From: Armatimonadota bacterium
GTDB lineage: Bacteria; Armatimonadota; JAAZEB01
Assembly: GCA_012512265.1 (NCBI GenBank)
Contig: JAAZEM010000188.1
Location: 36,822-100,821, forward strand
DNA length: 64,000 nucleotides
Reading direction: 5' to 3'
The translations under genes were made by a program, and so were the position numbers. The notes beneath the pieces were generated by a model. It ran no database searches and had not been told where the DNA came from. It saw only the letters and a program-made list of their open reading frames with translations. Of the stretch, positions 46,246 to 57,219 are shown in pieces. Numbering within the stretch: the first letter of the stretch is position 1; each line of letters begins with the position of its first letter.

Positions 46246-49200
46246 TCACTTGAGTTCGACAAGCTCTATCTGGTCAAACCACGCCGCCTTGCTGTTGCCG
46301 CGGTAGAGGTAAACGGCAGAGGAGCGCGGGCTCGGATGGGAGGTGAACTCGGTGGTGAACTCCTGCCACTCGTTCGCCTTGCCTCCCGCGCCGACCGACG
46401 CGCTGACGTGGAACTTCGAGCCCTCCTCATACTCGATCATCGCGACGCGCGTGTCGGATCCGGCGGTGTCGCGCTTGATGCGCGCGCTCAGTCGGTAGCG
46501 CGTCCCCGGCTTGATCGGAGTGAGGGTGCTCACGAAGCCGGTGTCGCCCTGGCCCTGGTCCTCCAGCTTCAGGCAGTGCTTCCCTTGTGCCGGCTCTTCT
46601 ACGCTGGGCGACGCCGGCCAGTAGGCGAGGTGGCCGTCGGGACGCAGGCGCTCCATGTCGCCGTTGACGAGCGGGGGGCAGAGGAGCGACCAGACGCTCG
46701 TCTTTCCACCGGGCCACTGGAGATCGGCGTGAATCTTCTCCCACCCCTGGAGAGAGGCCAGGCCACCCTCGGGCTCCCAGGCGCGGCGCTCGACGGCGGG
46801 CGATTCCTCGGGGCGCGGGGAATCTACCGCTCTCAGGGTCACGCCGGCCGGCGCTCGGAGGCGCACGTCGCACTTCTCCTTGCGCCCGGCCGGATAGAAG
46901 AGGGTGAGCTCTAGCCCGTCGCGGTCAGGCACCTGGATCTGCTCGAGGACCGGCACCACGCGCAGCGCGGGATCGACGGTGTCCACGAAGAGTACCCCGG
47001 CCACAGGCTCGGCAGGCGCTGTGAAGGAGACTTTCCCCTGGCCCGTCGGCGTGCTCTGCAGCGGGCGGATCCTTCCATCCAGCGTGAAGAGGTGGGCCGT
47101 GGTGATCGCGCGCATGGGGGCAAGATCCACCGTGATGGTGGCATCCTGCTTCAGACCCTCGTTCAGGAGAGTGATGAGCACGGCGCGGTTGCCGCCATCA
47201 TCGCGCACGAAACGCCTGGCTTGAACGGCGGGGTCGCTCGTGGCGACGCCGATCGTATCCACGAAGCGCGCCGGCCAGTCGATGAAGGGTCGCAGGCGCT
47301 TGCGCAGCCAGACGAGTTTGCGCACCTGCGCGTGGTAGCCATGCAGGTCAAACCGCTCGCCGCAGAGGAAGACGCGCCGGGCCTTCTCGACCTGCGTCCA
47401 TTTCCAGTAATGGTTGGAGAAACCGTCCACCAGGCAAAGCTCCGGGAAGGTGTAGCGGAACACCTCCGGGGTTTGCGTGGCGCCGGACATAAGGTGGAAG
47501 CCAACCCAGGGGGCTAGCGCGTCCTGACACCCCTCGATGGCGCAGGAGTAATCGGGGTTGATCGCCCGGCCCTCGCGGACGGTGCGCTCCAGCACCGCGG
47601 CGGAGCCGGCGGCCCAGCGGTTCTCGCCTTGATGCCCGTGCGCCTCGTTGAAGCACCGGAATGGCCCGTTACGGCCCATGACGTCCCAGTAGAAACCATC
47701 GGCCTCGAAACGCTTGGCATAGACATCGATCGCCCAATGGCGCATCCACTCCTGCCAGCCCGGCGACCCCAAGCACATCATCCGGTGCACCATGAAGGGG
47801 TGCTCTTTCGGGGGCCTGGCGCCGGGGCGCTCGACGAGGGCGTTTTTCTCGTAGAAATCGAGGCCTGGGATCGGATACTCCGGAGGAATCGCGGAGCGCG
47901 GCGCGGTGCCCAGGTCGTCGGAGACGGAGTGGCTGGGGGTCCAACGCTCGTACAGGAAGTAGAACATCACGTGCCCGCCGCGGGAGTGGATGTCGCGCAC
48001 CGCCTGGCGCAGCTGTTCCGGTGTGCCGAAGCGCGGGCTGGGGTAGAGGAAGGTGATCGCGTGTCCGTGACGCTTTCCATCGGCATCAAACCACATATTG
48101 TCGACGGCCTGGCCCTGGACGTGCAGGTAATCCACGCCCATCCACTCCGCGGAGCGATAGACATCCGGGATTCGCCAGAAGGGGACTCCGTTTTGGACGC
48201 CCATCAGGACCCAGCCATCGGCTTCCTGGATCCAGCGCGGCACGTCCGGGGTTCCAAGCCACTGGCGTGCCCACTCGCGATATCGGTCGGCGGCGATGTG
48301 CCAATCGCCCGCGTGTATCAGCAGCACATGTCTGGGGCCTGTCCAGGTGGTGTTCGGTCGGATCACCACCTCCTGGGAGAGGCTCATATCGAAGGTGTCG
48401 CCCGCGGCGGGCAGTGCGGTGAGGCGCGTGCCGGTGCGCGTCGTGTCGCGGGTGGAGAGCGAGAGGCCGCCCTTCTCGCCGTAGAGATCGAACCAGCCCA
48501 TCACCGCGCGTCCTGGGTAGACGGAGTCGCATCCCGCCGAGCGCAGCGCATCGCGCTGGATCTGGCCACACAGGTAGGGGTGGACCAGCGTGAGCGCCTT
48601 CGGGTCGGCCGCCGGGCGCACGGAGTAAACGAGGGGATAGGTGACCTCCAGGATGGAGCGGTCGGACCGATTCTCAACCTCGGCGGAGAAGGCGATCTCC
48701 CCGGGTGCGGAGCGCATCACCTGAAGGGTGACCCGAATGGGGAGGCCGCGCACAGCGTACGAGAGCGTGGCCCGGCTTCCATCGGGCGCCGCAGCGAACT
48801 GCTGCAGCGTGGCTCGGTCGAAGCCGATGGTCTCGGTTTGCCTCTCCTTGTCGATCACCGATAGCGAGAAGAGCGGCTGGCGTTCTCCGAGGGGCGCCAC
48901 AGTCTCTCCCGTGGCCAGGTTCTCGATGCCGCACAGCGCGCCTGTCTCGCGGCAAAGCCAGACGCGGCCGGCGGAGTCGCCGATGGCGACGCGCTGGCTC
49001 GCCGGGGCCTGGCCCAGGGCCAGGCGGGGGATGCGCTCCACGCGAAAGTCATCCAGCAGGAAGTCGTTCGCGGCGCCCTGTTGGGTGATCCAGATGCTAT
49101 GCGTGCCATCAGCGCGCGCTCGGAAGTCGCAAACAACCTGCATCCAGTCCGTGTCGAACGGGCGCCAGATCTGCTCGAAGGAGGTGCGGCCCATGCCGAT

Positions 49201-49530
49201 CCAGACCTCGCGTCCAGCGAGGGGGCGCAGCCAGAACGAGACGCGCACGCGATCTCCCTGCCTGAGCTCGCCAAGGGTGCGAGAGACTCCCTCGAAGCCG
49301 CCGCCCATCGTCTCCTTGTTATCGGTTTGCACGCGCAGCGCCCACTGCCCCGAGTGCGCCTGGCGCACCTTTTCAATGGAAACGGGCGTGCCATAGGTTT
49401 CCCAGGCATCGCGCCCCGGGCTCTCCATATCGGCGTCTGGGAAGGGGACGACCTCGGCCATCGCCGGCGCAACGCAGCTGGCTGCGAGGAGCATGAGGAT
49501 CAAAGCACGAGCGAGGATCATCAAAGCCAT
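46246..49530 (-). CDS. Large secreted glycoside hydrolase-like protein flanked by carbohydrate-binding-like domains
   Basis: Signal peptide; N-terminal jelly-roll-like (FPDADMESPGRDAWETYG) and C-terminal (LVNGDMERLRPDGHLAYWPAS); central barrel (MGVDYLHVQGQAVDNMWFD, EADGFYWDVMGRNG). Confidence 0.65.
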   Translation of the reverse strand: MALMILARALILMLLAASCVAPAMAEVVPFPDADMESPGRDAWETYGTPVSIEKVRQAHSGQWALRVQTDNKETMGGGFEGVSRTLGELRQGDRVRVSFWLRPLAGREVWIGMGRTSFEQIWRPFDTDWMQVVCDFRARADGTHSIWITQQGAANDFLLDDFRVERIPRLALGQAPASQRVAIGDSAGRVWLCRETGALCGIENLATGETVAPLGERQPLFSLSVIDKERQTETIGFDRATLQQFAAAPDGSRATLSYAVRGLPIRVTLQVMRSAPGEIAFSAEVENRSDRSILEVTYPLVYSVRPAADPKALTLVHPYLCGQIQRDALRSAGCDSVYPGRAVMGWFDLYGEKGGLSLSTRDTTRTGTRLTALPAAGDTFDMSLSQEVVIRPNTTWTGPRHVLLIHAGDWHIAADRYREWARQWLGTPDVPRWIQEADGWVLMGVQNGVPFWRIPDVYRSAEWMGVDYLHVQGQAVDNMWFDADGKRHGHAITFLYPSPRFGTPEQLRQAVRDIHSRGGHVMFYFLYERWTPSHSVSDDLGTAPRSAIPPEYPIPGLDFYEKNALVERPGARPPKEHPFMVHRMMCLGSPGWQEWMRHWAIDVYAKRFEADGFYWDVMGRNGPFRCFNEAHGHQGENRWAAGSAAVLERTVREGRAINPDYSCAIEGCQDALAPWVGFHLMSGATQTPEVFRYTFPELCLVDGFSNHYWKWTQVEKARRVFLCGERFDLHGYHAQVRKLVWLRKRLRPFIDWPARFVDTIGVATSDPAVQARRFVRDDGGNRAVLITLLNEGLKQDATITVDLAPMRAITTAHLFTLDGRIRPLQSTPTGQGKVSFTAPAEPVAGVLFVDTVDPALRVVPVLEQIQVPDRDGLELTLFYPAGRKEKCDVRLRAPAGVTLRAVDSPRPEESPAVERRAWEPEGGLASLQGWEKIHADLQWPGGKTSVWSLLCPPLVNGDMERLRPDGHLAYWPASPSVEEPAQGKHCLKLEDQGQGDTGFVSTLTPIKPGTRYRLSARIKRDTAGSDTRVAMIEYEEGSKFHVSASVGAGGKANEWQEFTTEFTSHPSPRSSAVYLYRGNSKAAWFDQIELVELK

Positions 49531-49975
49531 CCTTTCGCTTGGGCAGGCGTGTGCCGCTGCCCGCTGTCGCCTCTGCTATTAGCCGGAATCTGGAGAATCT
49601 CCTGCGGGAGCACGCGTGCTCGTGCCGCGGCGGCAGCCAAAGGCATTTGAGTGCCTGGCGGCGAATCCTCCTACCGGAGCCGGGATTCCGAAATACCGAC
49701 GGTGGCGCGGAACCTGGCGCGCGGCGCCAAAGCACCGTGCTGCTTGCGAGCGAAGCTCTGCCGAGCTGGACCAGGCAATACTCCCGGGTGTTACAGAATG
49801 GCGGTGGCTGGGGGGGAGCTGAAGGGCTGTGCTGAGAAGCAGCGCGGAGCTTCGAGCTCCGCGCGCGGGCGGAAGGACGCGGGATCCCGACCGCCGGGTT
49901 CGAAAACCACTACAGAGAGCAGGCAACTGCCTGCGCCCGTGTTACCTTGGAATCGCGGCTACCGGAGGGAACTCA

Positions 49976-50602
49976 TTGACACGCATCTACCTGATACGGC
50001 ATGGCGAAGTGTTGTGGAACCGGGAACACCCGGCCTACTGCGGGCATACTGACCTGGAGCTGAATGAACGCGGGCGCGAACAGGCAGAGTGCGTCGCTCA
50101 GCGGCTGGCCGGCGCGGAGCTATCGGCGATCTATTGCAGTGACCTGCGGCGCGCGCGCGACACCGCGGCCGCGATTGCGGCCCGGCACGGGCTGGAGCCG
50201 GTGGCCGATCCCGCCCTGCGCGAGGTGAATTATGGGGAGTGGGAAGGCGTCTCCGAGGAAGATGTGCGCGCCGGGTGGCCGGACCACTATGCAGCGTGGA
50301 AGCGCGACGCCGAGAAGGTGCGCATCCCGGGTGGGGAGAGCTTTGGCGAGCTGCGCGACCGCCTGGTGCCGGCGCTGACCGCGATAGCCGAGCGCCACGC
50401 GGGCGAGAATGTCGCCGTTGTGGCGCACAAGTCGAGCAACCGCGTCTTCCTCTGCGCCGTGCTTGGTCTTTCCCCCTCGCTCTACCGGCGCATCGGCCAG
50501 GAGAACGCGGCGGTCAACCTCATCTCCTACGAAGGATGCCGGTGGCGCGTGGATCTAGTCAACGATACCTGTCATCTCCGGCTGCCAGGGAACTCGGGGT
50601 AA
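49976..50602 (+). CDS. Histidine phosphatase superfamily protein
   Basis: LTRIYLIRHGEVLWN phosphohistidine loop, YCSDLRRARDTA, LREVNYGEWEG; TTG start after GGAGGG. Confidence 0.85.
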   Translation: MTRIYLIRHGEVLWNREHPAYCGHTDLELNERGREQAECVAQRLAGAELSAIYCSDLRRARDTAAAIAARHGLEPVADPALREVNYGEWEGVSEEDVRAGWPDHYAAWKRDAEKVRIPGGESFGELRDRLVPALTAIAERHAGENVAVVAHKSSNRVFLCAVLGLSPSLYRRIGQENAAVNLISYEGCRWRVDLVNDTCHLRLPGNSG

Positions 50603-52115
50603 CGGGGATTCCTCCCAGCGCCGGGGCACCTTCACCGAAGGCAAAGACACGCATCCCCACGAACCGCCGGAAGGTGCCGGTGCCCTTGATCGCGGCAAGC
50701 CTCCGCACCAGCAGCAGGTCGGGGTCGCCATCTCCCGCGACGCCGTGAATGACGAAGATGGTGCCGCGTTGGGCGGCGCGGCGCGCGAGGGCATCCAGCT
50801 CCGCCGTGTCGGCCGGCGTCAGCGGGGCCCGGCCGCGGGGGCACCCCGTTCGGGGCGGGTTGCCGCGGCTATAGTAATCAAACGGCAGGTGGAGGAACGG
50901 CATCGTCAGAAAGACCTCGGTGTCCGGGTTGCGCGCCGAGCGCGCCGCCGTCTGCATCATGCGCACCGCTTCGCGCCACTCCTCTTTCTGCCATTCCCGT
51001 GTCGCCGCCTTCATCCCGCCAGCGTGTAGCAGCACCAGGATCGTCGCGAGGAGGACGCGCCGGGCCCCTTGCTGGCGGGTGAGAACCCACGCCAGTACCA
51101 GGAGGTAGCCGGGCAGCGCCACCAGCAGATACCGCTCTTGCCAGACTGGCTTCATGAGGGCCAGGCCGATAAAGAGTACCATCGGCACCAGCAGATAGAG
51201 GAGCGAGAAGAGGAGCGGGCGTCCGCCATCCGTATCCTCCCTCTTTGCCGAGCGTCCTGCCAGCCACAGGGGGTAGACCGCGGCGATCCCCAGGAGCAGG
51301 GCGCACGCCGCCTGGATCTCGGGCGGGTCGCTCGCGCTGGTGGGCTTGCCAAAGAGCTTGTTCACCATACGCGCCAAGGCGCCAGGAGTCACATGGCCTT
51401 GCCAAAACTGGTAACCATCGCGCAAGAGGAAGGTCGGCGCCAGGTACAACACAACGCCCGGCAGGCAGAGGAGGCCAAAGAGCGCCGCTGCGCCGACGGC
51501 GCGCCATCGCCTTGCGGCGACCAGGGCATAGGCGCCTTGAAACGCGGGAATGAGCATCGCCGAGTAGTGGATGTAGAAGGCCAGGGCGGCAAAGAACGCC
51601 GCACCTAGCCAATGCGCCCAGCGGTCCGTCTTGACGGCGCGCATGAAGAGCCAGGCCGAGACTAGGCCAAGGAACATCGCGGGGGTATACTGCCGCGCCT
51701 CCTGCGAGTAGAAGAGGTGGATGGGGGAGAACGCGAGCAGGAGAGCGGCGAGCGCGCCGGCTCTCCTGCCGAACAGCTCTCGTCCCAAGAGGTAGATCAC
51801 CGGTACTGAGAGGACCCCGGCCACTGCGGAGAAGCTGCGAAGGGCGATCTCAGAGTCGCCAAAAAGTGCCAGCCACTGGCCCAGCGCCAGGTAGTAGAGC
51901 GGTGGGTTCCCCGGATCCGCGTTGCGCGTCAGAAGCTCCGCGACCGGAAGCCGGGCAAACGACCAACTCGCTGCCTCGTCCAGCCACAGGCTCTCGACGC
52001 CAATCCGCCAGAATCGCAGTGCCGCGGCTACCACGATCAGCCCTGCGATGAGCGCCCACTCCAGGGACGCTCGATCCTCTCGGTTCTCCGCCGGATGGTT
52101 CGATGGCTTCAACAT
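50559..52115 (-). CDS. ArnT/PMT-like (GT39/GT83) membrane glycosyltransferase
   Basis: LRFWRIGVESLWLDEAASWSFAR, multiple TM helices. Confidence 0.78.
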   Translation of the reverse strand: MLKPSNHPAENREDRASLEWALIAGLIVVAAALRFWRIGVESLWLDEAASWSFARLPVAELLTRNADPGNPPLYYLALGQWLALFGDSEIALRSFSAVAGVLSVPVIYLLGRELFGRRAGALAALLLAFSPIHLFYSQEARQYTPAMFLGLVSAWLFMRAVKTDRWAHWLGAAFFAALAFYIHYSAMLIPAFQGAYALVAARRWRAVGAAALFGLLCLPGVVLYLAPTFLLRDGYQFWQGHVTPGALARMVNKLFGKPTSASDPPEIQAACALLLGIAAVYPLWLAGRSAKREDTDGGRPLLFSLLYLLVPMVLFIGLALMKPVWQERYLLVALPGYLLVLAWVLTRQQGARRVLLATILVLLHAGGMKAATREWQKEEWREAVRMMQTAARSARNPDTEVFLTMPFLHLPFDYYSRGNPPRTGCPRGRAPLTPADTAELDALARRAAQRGTIFVIHGVAGDGDPDLLLVRRLAAIKGTGTFRRFVGMRVFAFGEGAPALGGIPVTPSSLAAGDDRYR

Positions 52116-52223
52116 CCTGTGATGCCTCCTGAACGGGGGCAGGGCAGGATGCGTGCCAAGGAGGGCGCGATGGGGGAGTAGTCTCGCGCTCGAAGTGCCC
52201 GGAGATCAGGGGCACGCGGGAGC

Positions 52224-52583
52224 TTACGCCTCAAGCAGGGCGATAGCCACGGCGGTGGAGTAGGTCTCGCAGTGCGAGATGCTGACCAGCACGCGCCGGC
52301 CGGCGGCGATCTCGCGCGCTTTGCCATGGAGGGTGCAGACCGGCTTGCCACGCTCGTCGTTCAGGATCTCGATCTCGCGCCAGGGGACGGCGCGCCCGAG
52401 TGCCTTGATCACCGCCTCTTTGGCGGCAAAGCGGCCGGCGAAGTGCTGCGCCGGCCGGCCACGCGCGCTGCAATAGGAGACCTCCGCCTCGGTGAAGAGG
52501 CGCTTTGAGAAGGCAGGGCTGCGGTTCATGGCCGCTTCAATGCGCGCGATCTCAATGATGTCGGTACCGAGTCCATCGATCAT
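52224..52583 (-). CDS. acpS: Holo-[acyl-carrier-protein] synthase
   Basis: GLGTDIIEIARIE, FAAKEAVIKALG, SISHCETYSTAVAIAL. An alternative GTG start at 52598 would overlap the proB stop as GTGA. Confidence 0.9.
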   Translation of the reverse strand: MIDGLGTDIIEIARIEAAMNRSPAFSKRLFTEAEVSYCSARGRPAQHFAGRFAAKEAVIKALGRAVPWREIEILNDERGKPVCTLHGKAREIAAGRRVLVSISHCETYSTAVAIALLEA

Positions 52584-52594
52584 GGGCTGGAGCC

Positions 52595-53680
52595 TCACAC
52601 GTTCACCACGAGGTTATCGCGGTGGACAGCCTCCTCGAAGTCACACGCGCCGAGGTAGTTGGCCACCTCGTCGGTGTGCAGGCCGCGTACGGCGGCGAGA
52701 TCCTGGGAAGCGTAGTTGGTGAGGCCGCGCGCCAGCTCCCGCCCCTCTTCATCTTCGATGCGGACCAGATCGCCCGCCTGGAAGCGCCCCTCCACCGCGA
52801 CGATCCCGGCGGGGAGGAGGCTATGCCCCTCTTCCACGAGCGAGCGACGAGCGCCCTCGTTGATGATGATGGCGCCGCGAGGCCTGGCCCCGAAGGCGAT
52901 CCACCGCTTGCGCGCGCGCAGGCGGTGCTCGCTGGGCGGAAAGACGGTGCCGAGGCGCTCTCCCTCCAGAAGGGCGCAGATGACGCCGTCGCGCCGGCCA
53001 TGCGTGATCACTGTGGTCGCCCCGCAGCGCGCGGCGATGCGCGCGGCCTGCAGCTTTGTGACCATCCCGCCCGAGCCGACTGCGCTCCCGGGGCCCCCCG
53101 CCAGGTGTGCCACGCGGGCGATATCGGGAACCTCCGGGATCACCTGGCCGCCTTCATCCAGGAGCCCTTGCACGTCCGAGAGGAGCACCAGGAGGTCGGC
53201 CTCAACGAGGGCGGCGACCAGAGCGGCGAGAGTGTCATTCTCGCCCACCCGGATCTCATCCACGGCCACGGTATCGTTCTCGTTGATAACCGGAACTGCG
53301 CGATTCTGGAGGAGCGCGAAGAGGGCGTTGCGCGCATTCAGGTAGCGCTGGCGCGAGTTCAGATCCTCTCGCGTCAGGAGGACCTGAGCGGCGGCCAGCC
53401 CGCGGCGGGCGAAGGCCTGGATGTAGAGGCCCATCAGTAGGCCCTGGCCGACGGCGGCCGCGGCCTGCTTCTCTGGGATCGTCCGCGGCCGGCCGATGCC
53501 CATACGGGAGGCGCCGGCAGTGATGGCACCGGAGGTGACCAGCAGTATCTCGGTGCCGCGTGCGCGCGCCCGTGCCAGATCGCGCACCAGGTCCTCGATA
53601 TAGGCCTCGTCTAGAACTCCCGTGCCTCCGGTGAGGGTGCTTGTCCCCACCTTCACCACCGCCCTGCGAACCGTCATCAC
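52595..53680 (-). CDS. proB: Glutamate 5-kinase with PUA domain
   Basis: [49 protein letters not shown]-terminal PUA. Confidence 0.93.
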   Translation of the reverse strand: MMTVRRAVVKVGTSTLTGGTGVLDEAYIEDLVRDLARARARGTEILLVTSGAITAGASRMGIGRPRTIPEKQAAAAVGQGLLMGLYIQAFARRGLAAAQVLLTREDLNSRQRYLNARNALFALLQNRAVPVINENDTVAVDEIRVGENDTLAALVAALVEADLLVLLSDVQGLLDEGGQVIPEVPDIARVAHLAGGPGSAVGSGGMVTKLQAARIAARCGATTVITHGRRDGVICALLEGERLGTVFPPSEHRLRARKRWIAFGARPRGAIIINEGARRSLVEEGHSLLPAGIVAVEGRFQAGDLVRIEDEEGRELARGLTNYASQDLAAVRGLHTDEVANYLGACDFEEAVHRDNLVVNV

Positions 53681-55065
53681 TTCTCTTCGCTCTCCCTCTG
53701 CTCGCGGCGGGCCCGCCGGCTCATAGCTGCCCTTTCCAGGCGCTCGTAGAGCTGCTCTTCCTCAACGAAATCAAACTCCAGATCCCCGATGCGGATTGTA
53801 TCGCCATCCTGGGCGCCTTCCGCGCGCAGGCGGTCGAAGACGCCCATTCGATCCAGTTTCTTCTGCAAGGCACGCAGGCTTCCCTCGTGCTGCAGGTCGG
53901 TCATAGCCACCATGCGCTCGACGCCCTTGCCTTGCACCACGAAGGTGTGGTCTTCGCCGCGATGCACGGACCACGGTTGCGCCCGAGGAGTGCGCGGCGG
54001 TTGATACACCGGGGGCTCTTCTTCCTCTTCAACGCCCACGCCGGGTGCAGGCGCCTCCGCGCGCGCCTGTTCCAGGGCCTCGGCCGCCGCGGCGATGAGC
54101 GCCGGCACGCCCTGGCCCGTGACGGCCGAGATCGCGAAGATCGCTCTCCCCTCCGGCTCGAGGGCAATTCGCGTCCGCTCCGCTATCTCCTCGGACCCAG
54201 GCAGGTCCACCTTGTTCAGGGCGATGATCTGGGGCAGGGAGGCCAGTCGCTCGTTGTAGGCAGCCAGCTCGCGGTTGATCGTGTGGTAATCATCCACCGG
54301 GTCGCGCCCGGTCATGCCCGAGACGTCGAGGATGTGGATGAGGATGCGCGTGCGCTCGATATGGCGAAGGAACTGGTGACCCAGGCCGGCACCCGCGTGT
54401 GCCCCCTCGATGAGCCCTGGGATATCGGCCATGACAAAGCTCTTCCAGTCACCCACGCGCACCACCCCGAGTTGGGGAACGAGCGTCGTGAAGGGGTAGT
54501 CGGCGATCTTCGGCCTGGCCGCCGAAACGCGGGAGATCAGCGTCGATTTGCCGGCATTGGGGAAACCGACCAAACCGACATCTGCCAGGAGCTTGAGCTG
54601 GAGGCGCAACTCGCGCTCCTCGCCAGGTTCTCCGTTCTCGGCGAAATGCGGCGCCTGGTTGCGTGCCGTGGCGAAGGCGGCATTTCCGCGCCCGCCGCGC
54701 CCGCCGCGCGCGATCACCACGCGCTCGCTGCCTGGCTCGCCCGTCAGATCGGCCACCAGCTCGCCGGTCGCGGCATCATACACCATCGTGCCCGGCGGCA
54801 CACGCAAAACGATGGAGGCGCCGTTGCTCCCTTGCTTGTTCGAGGGGCCGCCGTTCTTCCCGTTTTCCGCCTGGTAGAGCTGCCGGTTCTGGAAGTCGAG
54901 CAACGTGTTCTTGTTGCTGTCTACCTCGAGGATGACGTCGCCGCCCCGGCCGCCGTTTCCACCCGAGGGTCCGCCGCGGGGGACGAATTTCTCCCGCCGG
55001 AATGCGGTAATCCCATTCCCACCTCTACCGGCTTTGACATGGAGTGTTGCTTCATCGATAAACAT
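53677..55065 (-). CDS. obg: GTPase Obg/CgtA
   Basis: [81 protein letters not shown]. Confidence 0.96.
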   Translation of the reverse strand: MFIDEATLHVKAGRGGNGITAFRREKFVPRGGPSGGNGGRGGDVILEVDSNKNTLLDFQNRQLYQAENGKNGGPSNKQGSNGASIVLRVPPGTMVYDAATGELVADLTGEPGSERVVIARGGRGGRGNAAFATARNQAPHFAENGEPGEERELRLQLKLLADVGLVGFPNAGKSTLISRVSAARPKIADYPFTTLVPQLGVVRVGDWKSFVMADIPGLIEGAHAGAGLGHQFLRHIERTRILIHILDVSGMTGRDPVDDYHTINRELAAYNERLASLPQIIALNKVDLPGSEEIAERTRIALEPEGRAIFAISAVTGQGVPALIAAAAEALEQARAEAPAPGVGVEEEEEPPVYQPPRTPRAQPWSVHRGEDHTFVVQGKGVERMVAMTDLQHEGSLRALQKKLDRMGVFDRLRAEGAQDGDTIRIGDLEFDFVEEEQLYERLERAAMSRRARREQRESEEK

Positions 55066-55185
55066 ACGTACACTCTACCCAGAGTATGGGCCGGGAATGA
55101 GCGCGGAGGAACCGAACGGATGCAGAGTAGCTCGGGGAGCGCCGCATGCGCGGACGCTCCCCGGAAATGTGCGCCACCAATGCGC

Positions 55186-55437
55186 TCAAGCGTTCAGCAC
55201 AGAAACCTTGCGGGTCTTGCCTTCGCCCTCGAAGCGAACCACGCCCTCGACCAACGCGAAGATGGTGTGGTCTTTCCCAAGACCAACGCCGCGCCCGGGC
55301 TTGAAGTGGGTGCCACGCTGGCGGACAATAATGCTTCCGGGGCGCACCGTGGTGCCGTCGCTCTCCTTCACTCCCAGATACTTCGGCTGGCTATCCCGGC
55401 CGTTGCGGGAGCTCCCCATACCCTTTTTGTGTGCCAT
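55186..55437 (-). CDS. rpmA: 50S ribosomal protein L27
   Basis: [48 protein letters not shown]. Confidence 0.97.
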   Translation of the reverse strand: MAHKKGMGSSRNGRDSQPKYLGVKESDGTTVRPGSIIVRQRGTHFKPGRGVGLGKDHTIFALVEGVVRFEGEGKTRKVSVLNA

Positions 55438-55463
55438 GGACTACTTCGCCTCCTGACCCGACC

Positions 55464-55775
55464 TCAAGCCTGGATCTCTTCAACAAGGAGCTTCGTGTAT
55501 GCCTGGCGGTGGCCGAAGCGCCGCCGGATGTTCTTCTTCGGCTTGTAGGTGAAGCCCCGAATCTTCTCGCCGCGGCCCTGCTCGAGCACGCGGCACACTA
55601 CCTTGGCGCCCTCGACGAAGGGGGTGCCGACGCGCGTCGCGTCCTCGGTGCGGACCATCAGCACACGATCCAGCGTCACCTGCTCGCCGACCGCCGTTTC
55701 AAGCTTCTCAACATCAACCACATCATTGGGGGCAACCCGAACCTGTTTGCCGCCCGTATGCACTACAGCGTACAT
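55464..55775 (-). CDS. rplU: 50S ribosomal protein L21
   Basis: MYAVVHTGGKQVRVAPNDVVDVEKL ... FTYKPKKNIRRRFGHRQAYTKLLVEEI. Confidence 0.97.
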   Translation of the reverse strand: MYAVVHTGGKQVRVAPNDVVDVEKLETAVGEQVTLDRVLMVRTEDATRVGTPFVEGAKVVCRVLEQGRGEKIRGFTYKPKKNIRRRFGHRQAYTKLLVEEIQA

Positions 55776-55862
55776 CGCCTCGTCACAACCCCTTCACAAA
55801 AAGTCGCGGCGATGGCCTCGCCACCGTCGCGCTGGATCATCATGAGTGCGCTTTTCGCCACC

Positions 55863-55891
55863 ATCTTACCACAGGAGGCTCCGTCTGTCAA
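55863..55891 (-). promoter_or_regulatory. Sigma70-type promoter of rplU operon
   Basis: Minus strand TTGACA-17 nt-TAAGAT. Confidence 0.75.
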
Positions 55892-56573
55892 GGCCGATTT
55901 CAGGCTGTTGCTCGGATCTGAAGGTGTCTGGAGCTCTCGGGTGATGCGGCGGCGCGCACCCCCTCGGCGTCGAAACTGCGCCCACCCGCGAAGCGGTGAC
56001 GATGGGCCCGGCAATCGTCTGGCAGACCCGCCCTGGGCCTCTTTTCTCGGTGACGGCTCCCAGCCTGCGCATGGCCGAAACACCGTGAATGTTATGAGCG
56101 CGCATGTTTGGATCCGGGGAGCCGTGGGTAGACTGATCAGCGGTAGAGCATGGTACCTCCTTCTGGATAGTGGGATCTGTCGAAACGATGGGGCTCCCCC
56201 GCGGGCGCCCCATCGTTCGTAGACAGGCATCCAGAAGCGCCCCTCTAGTCCCTCCACCGACGGCTGTCGCCTCGAACACGAGCCTTGTTTTTGGCCCGAG
56301 GAGCGCCGGATGGCATGAACCGTGCTGCGGCGGTGTCACGCCGTCGCGTCTGCGAGCGAGACCCTTTGGGTGGTGAGATCGCCACCGGGCAAGCAGCCGG
56401 CGGGCAGGGGATCAGGATGGGGGAGCCCTGGCAGCGCGCGGCTCTCGCCACTGGCCGGGGGGAGAGGCGAGCGCTGGGAGGAAGATCGGCACTCCTGCCC
56501 CCGGCGGGCACCGCAGGGCTCTCGCCCTGGTCTCTCACGACAACGGCATCACGTGGGTGGAGTTCGCGGGGGG

Positions 56574-57050
56574 ATGGCATTGGCGTGGAAACGGTGGTTC
56601 GTCGTGCTGGGAGTGGTGTTGGGCGTGCGTCTTCTCAACCCGGTGAACGTGGCCGTGGTGGACGGTCGCTCGATGGAGCCGGCGATGCACGACGGCCAGC
56701 TCTTCCTCATCGATCGCCTGCGCTATCGGTTTGTGCCGGTGGCGCGGGGTGATGTGGTGGCGTTTCGCCACGGCAACGATGTCTTTATCAAAAGGGTAGC
56801 TGCCATTGGCGGCGACGTGCTTTGGGTGCTGGTCTCGCCTGACGGCGAGCAGATGGAGTGGAACCCTGATAGCGAGCTAGCGCGAGTGCGCGTCCTCGTA
56901 GAGCGCCATCCGGTGCTCGGGCGCATCGAGCGCCAGGTTGTTCCGGCGGGGCATCTTTTCGTTATGGGCGACCATCGGGATCTTTCCTACGACAGTCGCA
57001 GCTTTGGCCCGATACCCGTCTCCCGGGTGATTGGCCGGGCCATCTGGTGA
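56574..57050 (+). CDS. lepB: Signal peptidase I
   Basis: VVDGRSMEPAMHDGQ, GDVVAFRHGNDVFIKRVAAIGGD, VMGDHRDLSYDSRSFGPI. Confidence 0.9.
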   Translation: MALAWKRWFVVLGVVLGVRLLNPVNVAVVDGRSMEPAMHDGQLFLIDRLRYRFVPVARGDVVAFRHGNDVFIKRVAAIGGDVLWVLVSPDGEQMEWNPDSELARVRVLVERHPVLGRIERQVVPAGHLFVMGDHRDLSYDSRSFGPIPVSRVIGRAIW

Positions 57051-57219
57051 CGCTCCCGTTTCGCCGCCAGGCGCGGCAGCGATACCGGATGCGTTGACTG
57101 ATCTGCCGGCGCCGAACGGGGAAGGGGAGTGCCTGGCTGGCCGGTCGCTCAAGTTCTAATGTTATCCCTCCGATAATGGTACTTGATCGCGGGTCACTAT
57201 CAGGTTGTCGTGAGAGCAG

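Noticed and set aside
53641-55548. Plus-strand ORF of 635 aa opposite obg/rpmA
   Set aside because: Overlaps highly conserved housekeeping genes on the minus strand.
55866-56339. Minus-strand ORF of 157 aa in the rplU-lepB gap
   Set aside because: No RBS-supported start and no motif, and it overlaps the rplU promoter.
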